64,000 bases of DNA. It comes from CAZPHU01 sp964419255. Lineage in GTDB: Bacteria; Fibrobacterota; Chitinivibrionia; Chitinivibrionales; CAYFVL01. Made by a program: the position numbers and the translations under genes. The notes beneath the pieces were generated by a model. The model saw only the letters and a list, made by a program, of their open reading frames with translations, made no database searches and had not been told where the DNA came from. The number at the start of each line of letters is the position of its first letter. The first letter of the stretch is position 1. Where the stretch lies: NCBI GenBank assembly GCA_964419255.1, contig CAYQOU010000013.1:7287-71286 (forward strand), given 5' to 3'. Shown piece by piece: positions 54,023 to 63,704 of this stretch.

Positions 54023-55090
54023 TCATACGTTGGCATGCTTCTCTATAAAGCGGGCACAATCCTTTCCCCCATGAGCATCATATCGTTGGGGCCTTTTACG
54101 CCCCACCACATCCTGCAGCTCTCGATGCCAGTCCAGACTGTAGAACCGCTCTCGGCAAAGCCGATAGGCTGCCCCGCGGAGCTGGATTGCATTTTCCAGA
54201 ACCGAATGTTCGGCGAAGTCTGTTCGAGGTACATACAGAAGGGGTACTCCATGTACCAGACATTCCCCAAACAGTCCGTATCCGATTTTTCCGATGACAA
54301 GATCCACCGAAGCCGAAAGGTCCTGAAAGGGAAAAATCTGTTTAGATACCAGATGGTAATTCATTGGTGCCGGATCGAACGGATATACGCCCAGAAAGGC
54401 CCACTGCTCAAACTGCTCCAGCCCCTTCCAGTCGATGCTGTCCATGCCGTAGTTTCCGGCATAGATCATGGCAAGCTTTTTGTCCGGTGGGATGCCGAAA
54501 TGAGCCCGTATGTGCTTTTGTCTTTCTCTTCCTGTGCGAGCTACCAGGGAAACGGGGTGCCTGCGGCTAAAACAGCTCATCTCGTTTGATGGTTGAAGGC
54601 AAAGAAGGTAGTCGGCATAGTGGTATTGCGCACACATTTGCTCAAGATATGGCCTGAACCAGGGATAGTCTAGAGTATAGGGCTTGTAGATATCCGCCCA
54701 GGAGAAATTGCCTACTCCAAACGAAGGCACATTCGCCCGATGAGCCATCTCGAAGGCAAAGGGGGTTATATCACTGACAATAACATCCACTCTTTTCTGC
54801 CGTATAAAATCGACCTCATTGCCTGCTATCTTTCGGTTACGTTCTGCAAAGGCAGCATACTTAATGAGTGTTTCTTCAATATCCACCGTCACGCCATCCT
54901 TCTGAACGCATCCGCAATCGAACCCCGCCTCGGTATAGCGAAACGGGCGTTTGAGTTCTTCGGAGAAAAATTGGGCAGGCAGTGAACTTCTAATCGTCAG
55001 GGTGACCGATTCGGAAAACTCATTGCAAATAACACAGCTTCGTACCCCGTGTCCGAAACCATGGCCGGTAATATAATAGAGAACATGCAT
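54023..55090 (-). CDS. GT-B glycosyltransferase-like protein
   Basis: 355 residues. The N-terminus HVLYYITGHGFGHGVRSCVIC is the acceptor-side motif of GT1/MurG-like proteins and of the N-terminal half of L-arabinokinase-type proteins. The C-terminal half has MIYAGNYGMD, VDLVIGKIGYGLFGECLVHGVPLLYVPR, matching the donor-binding G-x-G...E pattern of this group. Substrate unknown. It stands alone, 760 bases from fusA. Confidence 0.78.
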   Translation of the reverse strand: MHVLYYITGHGFGHGVRSCVICNEFSESVTLTIRSSLPAQFFSEELKRPFRYTEAGFDCGCVQKDGVTVDIEETLIKYAAFAERNRKIAGNEVDFIRQKRVDVIVSDITPFAFEMAHRANVPSFGVGNFSWADIYKPYTLDYPWFRPYLEQMCAQYHYADYLLCLQPSNEMSCFSRRHPVSLVARTGRERQKHIRAHFGIPPDKKLAMIYAGNYGMDSIDWKGLEQFEQWAFLGVYPFDPAPMNYHLVSKQIFPFQDLSASVDLVIGKIGYGLFGECLVHGVPLLYVPRTDFAEHSVLENAIQLRGAAYRLCRERFYSLDWHRELQDVVGRKRPQRYDAHGGKDCARFIEKHANV

Positions 55091-55853
55091 AGGCTTTTAT
55101 CGTAATGATACAGTATCTGAAAAAAAAGGGGTTCCGTTCGGCTAACTAACAGAAGATTCATATCGTTACATTCGTGCCATCCACTCGGAGCCGCTCAGTC
55201 AGTTTAAAAATATCATTCGGACCTGTCCGGAACCATCTCCTGTCCGGCAGAACAGGAATATCAAGGATCAAAGATCAAGGGGTCAGGATAGAACACCAAA
55301 ACACTTTAGGGGTTAAAAAGCCTCAGCTTTCCTTCTCCTCTCTTACTTGCGATCTCTCGTTGCCCGCGCAAAAGCAGAAATACGGGATAGGAGAACAGCA
55401 TATGGAGCACAGGGTACCAAACAGAAGCTGATTCATATTCTGTGTGTGCACCTCAATACTTCTTTCGGCAACAATAAAACGGACGAATACGCAAAATAAC
55501 AGGATATTAATCCCGGTGAAAAAGCAAATGACTGGCTGGGGCAATGAGAGAAGAAAAAGCCTCGGCGACAGTATAGACACACACGGTGCCAATAACATAT
55601 TTTAAAGGCCTTTTTATACAGGGCGTATAACAAGAAAATTATTCAACAACAGGGTGTTTTGGGAATTTATATGCGGTTACGCGCGTTTTATAACCATCCA
55701 ATTATATCTGAATTGAGCGATTCTCTCTCGACTCATCGGCTTAGAGCCTCTTAATTCAGGTTTTAGTTTCACCTGGTTTGTGCATCTCCATTTTAAATAC
55801 GAAATTTACCAGATTTTTTTTTCATTTATAACAAAGCAGAGGGTTTAATCTGT
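55091..55853. other. Long gene-poor region upstream of fusA
   Basis: No solid gene over 760 bases. Overlapping minus-strand frames (55323-55598, 55433-55633) encode Leu/Phe/Cys-rich peptides in two frames and look like a decayed membrane protein, with no ribosome binding site. Repeated words such as GGATCAAAGATCAAGGGGTCAGG (55261-55287) resemble debris of a short mobile repeat. The fusA promoter should lie in the last 150 bases. Confidence 0.45.
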
Positions 55854-57932
55854 ATGGCCAAAGACTTGACCAAGCTTCGCAACATAGGGATCAGCGCTCA
55901 TATCGATTCGGGTAAGACCACTCTTACCGAGCGTATTCTTTTCTATTCGAAGCGAATACATGCAATCCACGAAGTGCGTGGGAAAGACGGTGTAGGTGCG
56001 ACCATGGATTCCATGGAGCTTGAGCGCGAAAGGGGTATCACCATCGCCTCTGCTGCGACAAACGTTACCTGGAAGGACCATCCTATCAATATTATCGATA
56101 CCCCCGGGCACGTAGACTTTACCATCGAAGTGGAACGGGCTCTTCGTGTTCTTGACGGGGCGGTACTTGTGCTCTGTTCTGTGGGAGGTGTTCAATCCCA
56201 GTCGATCACTGTCGATCGTCAGCTCAAAAGGTACAATGTCCCGCGCCTGGCATTTATTAACAAATGCGACCGTACCGGCGCCGATCCTTTCAAGGTAACC
56301 AATCAGCTCAGAGAGAAACTGGGCCACAATGCCGTCATGGTGCAGATTCCTATTGGGCTGGAGGACAGGCTGGAGGGAGTTGTGGACCTAGTCACCATGA
56401 AAGCGCTCTATTTTGACGGGCCAAGCGGTGATGAGATTCGCACCGAAGAGATTCCGGCGAATCTGGCCGATGAGGCGGCATCCAGACGCGAAGAGCTTCT
56501 GGATGTAATCTCCATGTACGACGATGAGCTGATGGAGGCGATGCTTGAGGGTGATGTTACAGAAGAGCAGATACATAATGCCGTTCGCAAAGGCACATTA
56601 TCGCTTGACATTACGCCTGTTTTCTGCGGATCTGCATACAAAAACAAAGGCGTACAGCCGCTTATGGATGCGGTTTTGGCATATCTTCCCTCCCCGATGG
56701 ATGTCGACAACCATGCACTGGATCTTGACAAAGAAGAGGCAACTGTTCCCCTGGTCAGCGATGACAATAAACCTACGGTCGCACTCGCCTTTAAGCTGGA
56801 AGATACCCAGTATGGGCAGCTGACCTACATCCGTATCTACCAGGGCAGTGTTAAAAAGGGTGCGGAGCTTTATAACAGTCGTTCCGGAAAGAAATTCAAA
56901 GTCGGACGCCTGATCCGGATGCATGCAAGTTCGATGGAAGATATCACCGAGGCGGGCAGTGGTGATATCGTGGCGCTGTTTGGAATCGACTGCGCCTCCG
57001 GTGATACTTTCACAACTCCCGGAAACAACTATTCGATGAGCACCATGCATGTGCCGGAGCCGGTTATATCCCTGGCGATCAAGCCCAAGGACAACAAGGC
57101 AAGCGATAACATGTCCAAGGCTCTCAACAGGTTCACCAAGGAAGATCCCACATTTCAGACCTACCTGGATCCGGAGAGTAACCAGACCATTATAAAGGGT
57201 ATGGGTGAGCTTCACCTGGATGTCTATATCGAGCGGATGCGCCGCGAGTACAAGGTCGATGTAGAGACCGGAGCACCACAGGTGGCCTATCGTGAGACGA
57301 TCAGTCAGCCGGTTGAATTTAACTATACCCATAAGAAGCAGACTGGTGGTGCGGGTCAGTACGGTCGTGTTGCCGGAATTCTGGAGCCAAACACCGAATC
57401 TGATTATGAATTTATCGATGAGATCAAGGGTGGTGTTATCCCCAATGAATATGTGCCGTCCGTAGATAAGGGTATTCGTGCCTGTCTGAGTAAGGGTTCG
57501 CTGATCGGCTTTCCTATTGTGGGCGTGAAGGTGACGATCAATGACGGTAACTATCACCCTGTCGACTCATCCGACCAGGCGTTTCAGGCGGCAGGTATCG
57601 GTGCATTCCGCGAGGCCTATTCCAAGGCAAAACCGCAGATTCTGGAGCCGGTGATGCGTGTTTCGGTGGAAGGACCGGCGGAATTTCAGGGAAATATCCT
57701 CGCCAGTCTCAATCAGCGACGTGGTATGATTGTGGCTACAACGGAAGATAACCTGTTTGTGCGGGTAGAGGCCGATGTGCCGCTGAGCGAGATGTTTGGA
57801 TACTCCACACTCATACGGTCGCTGACCCAGGGTAAGGCCGAATTTACCATGGAGTTTTCGAAATATGACCGTGTGCCGACAAATGTAGCCGAACAGCTAA
57901 AAAAAGAGTATCAGGAAAAGAAAAAAGGTTAA
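55854..57932 (+). CDS. fusA: Elongation factor G, spirochaete/mitochondrial (spdEFG1-like) type
   Basis: 692 residues with all EF-G domains. GTPase motifs: AHIDSGKTT (15-23), DTPGH, NKCD. The sequence is strikingly close, from memory, to spirochaete EF-G1 (HIDSGKTTLTERILFYSKRIHAIHEVRGKDGVGATMDSM region; domain IV YNYTHKKQTGGAGQ-like). Spirochaetes and mitochondria split EF-G tasks: EF-G1 translocates and EF-G2 recycles. An EF-G2 gene elsewhere is therefore expected. It is preceded by no ribosomal protein genes, unlike the str operon, and followed by its own terminator. Confidence 0.95.
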   Translation: MAKDLTKLRNIGISAHIDSGKTTLTERILFYSKRIHAIHEVRGKDGVGATMDSMELERERGITIASAATNVTWKDHPINIIDTPGHVDFTIEVERALRVLDGAVLVLCSVGGVQSQSITVDRQLKRYNVPRLAFINKCDRTGADPFKVTNQLREKLGHNAVMVQIPIGLEDRLEGVVDLVTMKALYFDGPSGDEIRTEEIPANLADEAASRREELLDVISMYDDELMEAMLEGDVTEEQIHNAVRKGTLSLDITPVFCGSAYKNKGVQPLMDAVLAYLPSPMDVDNHALDLDKEEATVPLVSDDNKPTVALAFKLEDTQYGQLTYIRIYQGSVKKGAELYNSRSGKKFKVGRLIRMHASSMEDITEAGSGDIVALFGIDCASGDTFTTPGNNYSMSTMHVPEPVISLAIKPKDNKASDNMSKALNRFTKEDPTFQTYLDPESNQTIIKGMGELHLDVYIERMRREYKVDVETGAPQVAYRETISQPVEFNYTHKKQTGGAGQYGRVAGILEPNTESDYEFIDEIKGGVIPNEYVPSVDKGIRACLSKGSLIGFPIVGVKVTINDGNYHPVDSSDQAFQAAGIGAFREAYSKAKPQILEPVMRVSVEGPAEFQGNILASLNQRRGMIVATTEDNLFVRVEADVPLSEMFGYSTLIRSLTQGKAEFTMEFSKYDRVPTNVAEQLKKEYQEKKKG

Positions 57933-57960
57933 ATTTATAGGTGAGGAAGCTTGAGATGGG

Positions 57961-57996
57961 AAAAGCACTGATAGGTTTTCCGGTGCTTTTTCCTTT
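57961..57996 (+). terminator. Terminator after fusA
   Basis: AAAAGCAC (57961-57968) pairs with GTGCTTTT (57983-57990), followed by TTCC. The loop is 14 bases, so efficiency is uncertain. Confidence 0.6.
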
Positions 57997-58049
57997 GGCT
58001 CCGTTTCACTATATAGCCGCGAACAGGCTCTAGAAAGGAGTTTTCCCGC

Positions 58050-58757
58050 ATGTTGAAACAGGAATTAATTCTCCGCAGTCCTCTGCGTATATTGGAAAAT
58101 TCGACTCACGGTGGAGTCGGAAAAGGCAACATCGGTATAATGGCAGCGCGCAAGGGAGTGGGTAAAACCGCAGCACTGGTGCATATCGCCACCGATCAGC
58201 TTATGCAGGATAAACACATTATACACGTATCTTTCTCCGATACGACCGATCATATAATCGCCTGGTATGAGGATATTTTCAAAGAATTGGCCAGACGTAA
58301 CAATCTTGATGGCGCGATGCAGATCCATGATAGTATAATCAAAAACAGGGTGATCATGAATTTCACTCAGGACGGCATACACATTACCGAGATCGAGAAG
58401 AGTCTTCGCACGCTGGTGAACGAGGGACATTTTTCCGCCGATACCATTGTTATCGACGGATACGATTTTTCCAGAAGCAGTGCCGAGGAATTACGCGAGT
58501 TTAAGTCGTTTGCAGAAGATCTCGGGTTACAGATCTGGTTTACCGCGACGCTACAGAAGGAAAATCCGGATTTTGATCCGACAAAAGTCCCGGAGAGTAT
58601 CTCTCATGTTGCGGATGAAGCCACTATAATCATATGCCTTAAAGCCGAAAAGGATCATATACGGTTGAATCTGGTTAAGGACCACGATGCGACACCCGAC
58701 CCGGACTTGCATCTCAAGCTGGATCCCCAGATTCTTCTTATTGCAGAAGATAAATAA
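58050..58757 (+). CDS. P-loop ATPase, RecA/KaiC-like, unknown role
   Basis: 235 residues. Walker A is ARKGVGKT (about 33-40), and a Walker B-like stretch is DTIVIDGYDFS. The fold resembles RecA/KaiC single-domain ATPases seen as conserved hypotheticals in anaerobes. AAAGGAG precedes the ATG. It is followed 15 bases later by a protein of unknown family, and both follow fusA. Partner and substrate unknown. Confidence 0.75.
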   Translation: MLKQELILRSPLRILENSTHGGVGKGNIGIMAARKGVGKTAALVHIATDQLMQDKHIIHVSFSDTTDHIIAWYEDIFKELARRNNLDGAMQIHDSIIKNRVIMNFTQDGIHITEIEKSLRTLVNEGHFSADTIVIDGYDFSRSSAEELREFKSFAEDLGLQIWFTATLQKENPDFDPTKVPESISHVADEATIIICLKAEKDHIRLNLVKDHDATPDPDLHLKLDPQILLIAEDK

Positions 58758-58778
58758 GTAAACTCTAGGGTTTTGCCT

Positions 58779-59549
58779 GTGTATAGTTGGGGTTTCCGCA
58801 GAACAATCAGCCTGATTATCGTCTTTTTTCTGCATGCGGTAGATGCTGAGGAGAGCAGAGAGCTGGAGCCTCGATCTAAATACAATATCCCGCTGGTTAA
58901 GCTAAAGCTGGCGATGGATGACAGGAACGAAAAGGTTGAACATGTGCGTATTCCTATAGATGGATACAAGGAATACGCACTTATCGCCTACCACAACGAC
59001 ACCTACGTTCACTACAAACGCAATAAGATCAATAAGATAGTGTACGCCGAGACTCCCGAGCGGGCGTATATGCTTTCCAAATTCGAAGCCAGGCAACTCT
59101 CCAACGTCGTTCAGTCGTTTATCCGAACATTGGAGATATTCAACAACGATCTGAAGAAGGAACGCTGGGATCGCTGTCTCTATCTGGATGCATTCTTTCC
59201 ACGCTTTCTCTCGTCCTTCTATTTCCTTGTCTGTGCCGCACGAGCCTCCTCGGAGGGTTTTCCCGCTATCGGACGAATTCCCGAAGACAAGTATGATGTG
59301 TCGCTGCGTTCGGAAAAATCCGACAGGCGTATCCAGCAGTGGCGATCGCAGAAAGATTACATTATTAAGCTGCGAATAATCACCAAGGAGTTGATCTACC
59401 AGCTAAAAAGTTGGGATCAAAAGGAGTTGAAGAAAAAAGATGGCGCAATGCGTCACCGGAAAGTGGAAAAAGCCTTCGAGCTGTTCGTTCGCGTCTATTT
59501 CAACCTCAAACCCACCGCGGGTGTTCCCGAGGACGGTGAGCATCTGTAG
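58779..59549 (+). CDS. Unrecognised protein, co-transcribed with the P-loop ATPase
   Basis: About 256 residues, not recognised. An N-terminal hydrophobic segment (ISLIIVFFLHAVDA) could be a signal, but the rest (Lys/Arg rich, helical, with FEARQLSNVVQSFIRTLEIFNNDLKKERWDRCLYLDAFF) looks cytoplasmic, so translation may instead begin at a later ATG near 58911. GTG 58779 has AGGG about eight bases upstream. The C-terminus is rich in Lys. Spacing to the ATPase gene suggests a pair. Confidence 0.6.
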   Translation: MYSWGFRRTISLIIVFFLHAVDAEESRELEPRSKYNIPLVKLKLAMDDRNEKVEHVRIPIDGYKEYALIAYHNDTYVHYKRNKINKIVYAETPERAYMLSKFEARQLSNVVQSFIRTLEIFNNDLKKERWDRCLYLDAFFPRFLSSFYFLVCAARASSEGFPAIGRIPEDKYDVSLRSEKSDRRIQQWRSQKDYIIKLRIITKELIYQLKSWDQKELKKKDGAMRHRKVEKAFELFVRVYFNLKPTAGVPEDGEHL

Positions 59550-59658
59550 GCGCATGACATATGTATTTCAGCTGCGCATAACTCATCTCCCGGCCCCTGA
59601 ACGGTTGTCCCCCTCCGGTCGTAAAGATATATTTATTTAGGCAGCTAATGCGGAGCCG

Positions 59659-60576
59659 GTGATTTACACATTTTATCTGCGGAAAATTATGCGCTTAATC
59701 GGATACCTGCACCGAATACTGAAACGATTTTTCCACTCCGGTGGCCCGCTGATCGCCAAGGGAATTGCCTATTCGATAATCGTGGGCTCGGTTCCGCTCC
59801 TTTTTCTAGCCCTATACAGCAGCACTTATTTTTTTGCCGTTGCCCCTCCCCTTCAGATGACTTTGGAAATCCGGTTGGATGAGATTTTCCCCGAGGAGCT
59901 GGCGGATGCTATCCTTACTCAGGCGGCCCGGCTTGCCGCATTCAGCTGGGCCGAGATCGGTATCGTTGGTATCGCCGGTCTGTTGCTTGTCTCTCAGGGT
60001 ATATTCAGCAGCCTGGAAAGAGGGCTTTCCATCGTCATGTACAATAGACGAAGGCGCAGTATGTGGGCAAACAGGTTGATTTATACCATATTAACGATTT
60101 TTGCAATCACCCTTTTCTTTGCCGCAACCTATGCCCATACCTATCTCAAAATCTATTATGGGGCGCTGGGTATACCGCCAGGATACCACTTTCTTGCCCG
60201 AAAAACCAGTTCGATTATCCTTATCTGGCTGGCACTCGTAGTCATCTACCGGATCTGTTACAGCAACAAGATAAACTATCTGGCTCTGGTTCTGGTCTCT
60301 CTTGCGGTGGCAATCATGTGGCAGCTCATAAACATCGCCGGCTCATCCCTGATCACCGCCTCCGGCCAGCGGGAAATCATCTACGGCATGCTTGCGATGG
60401 TGGTCGTTTTTCTCCTATGGTCCTATATCTTTGGCCTGCTGCTCCTTCTGGGCGGCATCATCATAGCCACCCATAGCCCTCAGGAGAAGATGCCCTCTTC
60501 GCAACAGGGGCGGGTGGCGGGTGTCGAGAGTCGCGAGCAACGATATCGGAGAATGAGAAATAAATTTGAGGTGTGA
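59659..60576 (+). CDS. YihY/BrkB-family membrane protein
   Basis: 305 residues with six hydrophobic segments; AKGIAYSIIVGSVPLLFLAL and the LLWSYIFGLLLLLGGIIIA end segment are family features, and a basic C-terminus follows (RREQRYRRMRNK-like). YihY/BrkB proteins are often misannotated as RNase BN; function unknown. The start is uncertain: GTG 59659 or ATG 59689, neither with a good ribosome binding site. Confidence 0.85.
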   Translation: MIYTFYLRKIMRLIGYLHRILKRFFHSGGPLIAKGIAYSIIVGSVPLLFLALYSSTYFFAVAPPLQMTLEIRLDEIFPEELADAILTQAARLAAFSWAEIGIVGIAGLLLVSQGIFSSLERGLSIVMYNRRRRSMWANRLIYTILTIFAITLFFAATYAHTYLKIYYGALGIPPGYHFLARKTSSIILIWLALVVIYRICYSNKINYLALVLVSLAVAIMWQLINIAGSSLITASGQREIIYGMLAMVVVFLLWSYIFGLLLLLGGIIIATHSPQEKMPSSQQGRVAGVESREQRYRRMRNKFEV

Positions 60577-60683
60577 TGGGAATAAAGAATAAAGATGAAG
60601 AAGGAAGAAATAGTGACCAACCGACCTACATTATTCATACTCTTTTCCACCTTCTCCCAACTTTCTCCTCTGCTTTTCAATCT

Positions 60684-61004
60684 TCAGTGCGTCTTGCGAT
60701 CGGAAGAATCTCCCGTATCCCCACGTTTTCTTCTCGCCTCATCCCGTGCCCTGTCGGCTTCCTGGTGGAGCTCGTTTTCGTCCAGAGTCTGTTGATTGTC
60801 CGGCAATGAGCCTCCTTTGTTTATCGATATGCGTGCATTGCGCCGCGCCTGGGATGCTGGGACTCCCTGATCGGGGTTTTGACGTGGCTGCCTCTTGCTC
60901 TGAGCGGTTTGCTCGTGTTTATCCTCCCCCATCTCCTTGCGCGTACTCTCCTGCGGGCCCTCCATCTTCTGACCCTTTCCACTGGCTCCCGGTTTCCATG
61001 CCAT
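60684..61004 (-). CDS. Small hydrophilic, disordered protein
   Basis: 106 residues, almost no hydrophobics, rich in Lys, Arg, Glu, Gln, Gly and Ser. AAAGGAGG sits seven bases before the ATG, one of the best ribosome binding sites in the window, which supports real translation. The composition recalls stress-type disordered proteins (KGG/LEA-like) but I recognise no family. Monocistronic; converges on the YihY gene. Confidence 0.68.
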   Translation of the reverse strand: MAWKPGASGKGQKMEGPQESTRKEMGEDKHEQTAQSKRQPRQNPDQGVPASQARRNARISINKGGSLPDNQQTLDENELHQEADRARDEARRKRGDTGDSSDRKTH

Positions 61005-61166
61005 AGTAACCTCCTTTTCTTAGCTCTATTTTAACATGCAAGTCTTGTTCCTGAGAAGGTTCGATCCCTTTTACTATACAGGTCGAATAGCAGCACATTT
61101 TCAGCAACACTCTGCGTGATGTATTTTGTGAAGTCCTCTTAGCGTGAAAGAAAGGTATGTGTTTAG

Positions 61167-62528
61167 ATGGAAAGTACGAAACTCAAAGAACAGGTTGAAA
61201 TAATTAGGCAGGCGTTTGGGTATATAAATCGATTTAAAAACGAAACCTTCGTCATAAAAATCGACGGCACGCTGATCGGGCATCCGTTCTTTCCTGTCCT
61301 GATGAAAGATATCGTTCTTCTTCATCTTATGGGTATTCGTATCGTACTGGTGCCGGGAGCCAAATCCCGTATCGATGAAATACTGACCAATTACGGCATC
61401 AGCTGTAACACCGTAAATGGAGTCCGCATCTCCCCTCCGGAGGCTATTCCTTTCATAAAGATGGCCGCATTCGATGTATCCAACAAGATCATGACCATCC
61501 TCGCCGAAAACAACACCAATGCGATCATCGGCAACTGGGTGAAGGCACGCAGCATCGGCATTAGGGATGGAGTCGATTATCAGAGCTCCGGGATTGTGGA
61601 GAAACTTCAAACCCCGACTATCACAAACATGCTCGGGCAGGGAATGATTCCGATCTTTCCAAATATTGGCTGGAGTGCCAAGGGCAAGCCCTATAACATC
61701 TCATCAAACGAACTTGCCCTCACCATAAGCCGGGAGCTTAAGGCTGCTAAACTGTTTTTTATCACCCCTTTCGGTGCGATTTCCTCCGATTCGTACACCG
61801 TTGCCGAAGGTGTCTATGTGTCAAGCGAGGGCTATATCTCGCAGATGACGATCGATGAGGCCGGGGCGTTTCTCGACCATAACGCATCGGAGAATTACGA
61901 TCCGGTCCTGGATCTTGTCTCCATCGCCTACAAGGCATGCATGGGCGGTGTTCGACGGGTGCATGTGCTGGATGGACGGATAGAAGGGATGCTTCTCAAG
62001 GAGATCTTTTCCAATCGCGGTTTCGGCACCATGATCTATTCCAACCAACTGGAAAATATCCGCCCGGTAAAACACAATGACATCCCCGAGCTTCTCCGGG
62101 TTATGACTCCCTCGGTGGAGGAAGGAATCCTTGTGCAGCGCTCTGCCTCTCAGATCGAGGATAAGCTGGAAGATTACGTGGCTTATGAAGTGGACGGGAC
62201 CATTCACGGATGCGGGGCTCTTCATGCATTCCCCGGCAAAAAAGGCGAAATAGCAGCCATAGCGGTCGACTCTGCTTACGTGAGTCTGGGGATCGGAAAG
62301 AAGATTATTACCTACCTGATCGAACGCGCCACGCAGATGAAGATGACCATGGTATTCGTGCTGACCACCCAGACCGCCGACTGGTTCTCACAGCACGGCT
62401 TTCAAACCGGCTCGATAGACGACCTTCCCCCAGCCCGTCAGAAAACCTATAGTAAGGATCGTAACTCCAGGATCCTGACCTACAAGATCTCCCAGAAGCG
62501 TACGAAGGATACGCTGGCCGTGGAGTAG
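61167..62528 (+). CDS. argA: Amino-acid N-acetyltransferase (N-acetylglutamate synthase)
   Basis: 453 residues: an amino-acid-kinase-like domain (about 25-290; FVIKIDGTLIGHPFF, HLMGIRIVLVPGAKSRIDEIL, NIGWSAKGKPYNISSNELA) plus a C-terminal GNAT domain (about 300-440; AIAVDSAYVSLGIGKKIITYLIERA). This is the two-domain ArgA form. It makes N-acetylglutamate, the first step of arginine synthesis, and is usually feedback-inhibited by arginine at the kinase domain. Monocistronic in this window. Confidence 0.93.
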   Translation: MESTKLKEQVEIIRQAFGYINRFKNETFVIKIDGTLIGHPFFPVLMKDIVLLHLMGIRIVLVPGAKSRIDEILTNYGISCNTVNGVRISPPEAIPFIKMAAFDVSNKIMTILAENNTNAIIGNWVKARSIGIRDGVDYQSSGIVEKLQTPTITNMLGQGMIPIFPNIGWSAKGKPYNISSNELALTISRELKAAKLFFITPFGAISSDSYTVAEGVYVSSEGYISQMTIDEAGAFLDHNASENYDPVLDLVSIAYKACMGGVRRVHVLDGRIEGMLLKEIFSNRGFGTMIYSNQLENIRPVKHNDIPELLRVMTPSVEEGILVQRSASQIEDKLEDYVAYEVDGTIHGCGALHAFPGKKGEIAAIAVDSAYVSLGIGKKIITYLIERATQMKMTMVFVLTTQTADWFSQHGFQTGSIDDLPPARQKTYSKDRNSRILTYKISQKRTKDTLAVE

Positions 62529-62588
62529 AAGGCGGATTGAACGAAAGAAAAAGTGAGCAAAACATCATTATTAGCGTTGACATACGTA

Positions 62589-63260
62589 TCAGGCGTTTGA
62601 TTTTCGGTGCGCGGAATTTACATCTGTCATGATGGTGTCGTAATTGATATTAGATAGCCATGCATCTCCGTTGTCTTTGTGGGCCGCATAAGTATAGTAG
62701 TAGATTCCATCCTTTTTGTGAACCCATGAAGCTTCAAAAAAGTATGAAAGCCCCTGCGGTTCGGTTATTACCCCATCGATTTCTATCATGGAATCTTTCA
62801 GCTTCGCCTGTCTGACCACTCCATCGGTTCCCCAGTAGATAAACGCCTGTCCATCATCATCGATAAACACCGCCGGGTCGATGTTATCATTATCCGGACA
62901 TGCCCCCGGTGTTTGGTTTGTTATCAGTGGATGACCCAGAGCATCGGTGTATGGACCAAGAACATTGTCCGCAACGGCAACGCCGATTTCACCGGAGTCA
63001 CAGATATAGAAATAAAATTTGCCATCCCGCTCTACGCACTGTGAAGCCCAAGCCTGTCTGGTGTTCAACCAGCAAATATCTTCACACGACAAAACCCCTC
63101 CGTGATCCGTCCAGTGGACCATATCCGCCGAGGATAACACATGCCAGCCTCTCAGCGTCCAGCCCTCCCCGCCTTCATCATGCCCTGTTTGTCGATTCTC
63201 CATAAAAAATTGATTTTTTGGTAGATATGTGACCCACATCACATATAAATCCATTTTCAC
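62589..63260 (-). pseudogene. Truncated GH43 glycosidase
   Basis: From TGHDEGGEG at about 63188 onward the reading frame matches GH43: GWHVLSSADMVHWTDHGGVLS, QAWASQCVERDGKFYFY, IGVAVADNVLGPYTDALGHPLI, NIDPAVFIDDDGQAFIYWG (pKa-modulating Asp) and YFFEASWVHKKDGIYYYTY (acid Glu). The N-terminal blade with the catalytic base Asp is missing; upstream residues are unrelated, and the C-terminal blades after YAAHKDNG are cut short. It is probably inactive. Confidence 0.75.
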
Positions 63261-63300
63261 TTCCTATATTAATTACTGACACTTCAGAGGGAGGATAGAA

Positions 63301-63699
63301 ATGCATCGTCGAATATGTGACAGTCGAATCATCGTTGTTGATGATATGCCGGTGATGACCGAACTGATCTGCATGTGGCTTTCGAGAAAGGGATACAAAA
63401 ACATCCGCTGCTATAACGATCCGCTGCAGGCGTTGCAACATATTGGTGACGGTATATCGGTGGACCTTGTCATCACCGACTACCACATGGGTAATATAAA
63501 CGGGCTTCAGATGCTTGAATCCATATCACGGATTCATCCCGGCGTGCCGGGGATAATAGTCAGCTGCGCACCGCAGGATATTGAGGATGAAGGCAAATAC
63601 ACGATCATGCATAAAAATGACATGCTCGAAAAGCTGCCCAAAATCATCCCCCACAAGATCACGGGTTCTATGGCGTATCAGAAAATGGCATGTTTATGA
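63301..63699 (+). CDS. Single-domain response regulator
   Basis: 132 residues of CheY type. Key residues are present: Asp14/Asp15 (VVDDM), phospho-acceptor Asp60 (VITDYHMG), Ser88 (IIVSCA) and a Lys near 105. It has no output domain. GAGGGAGGA precedes the ATG. It lies between two truncated glycosidase genes, with no histidine kinase adjacent. Confidence 0.88.
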   Translation: MHRRICDSRIIVVDDMPVMTELICMWLSRKGYKNIRCYNDPLQALQHIGDGISVDLVITDYHMGNINGLQMLESISRIHPGVPGIIVSCAPQDIEDEGKYTIMHKNDMLEKLPKIIPHKITGSMAYQKMACL

Positions 63700-63704
63700 T
63701 GTAA

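Noticed and set aside
53194..54589. Plus-strand frames of 231 and 210 residues
   Set aside because: Antisense to the FapA-like and glycosyltransferase-like genes, with no motifs.
55323..55633. Hydrophobic Cys-rich minus-strand frames before fusA
   Set aside because: Two overlapping frames look equally membrane-like, neither has a ribosome binding site; at best a decayed gene.
56598..57557. 319-residue minus-strand frame
   Set aside because: Shadow of the highly conserved fusA gene.
61050..61070. GGTTCGATCCC-like word resembling a tRNA T-arm
   Set aside because: No acceptor, D or anticodon stem can be folded around it.
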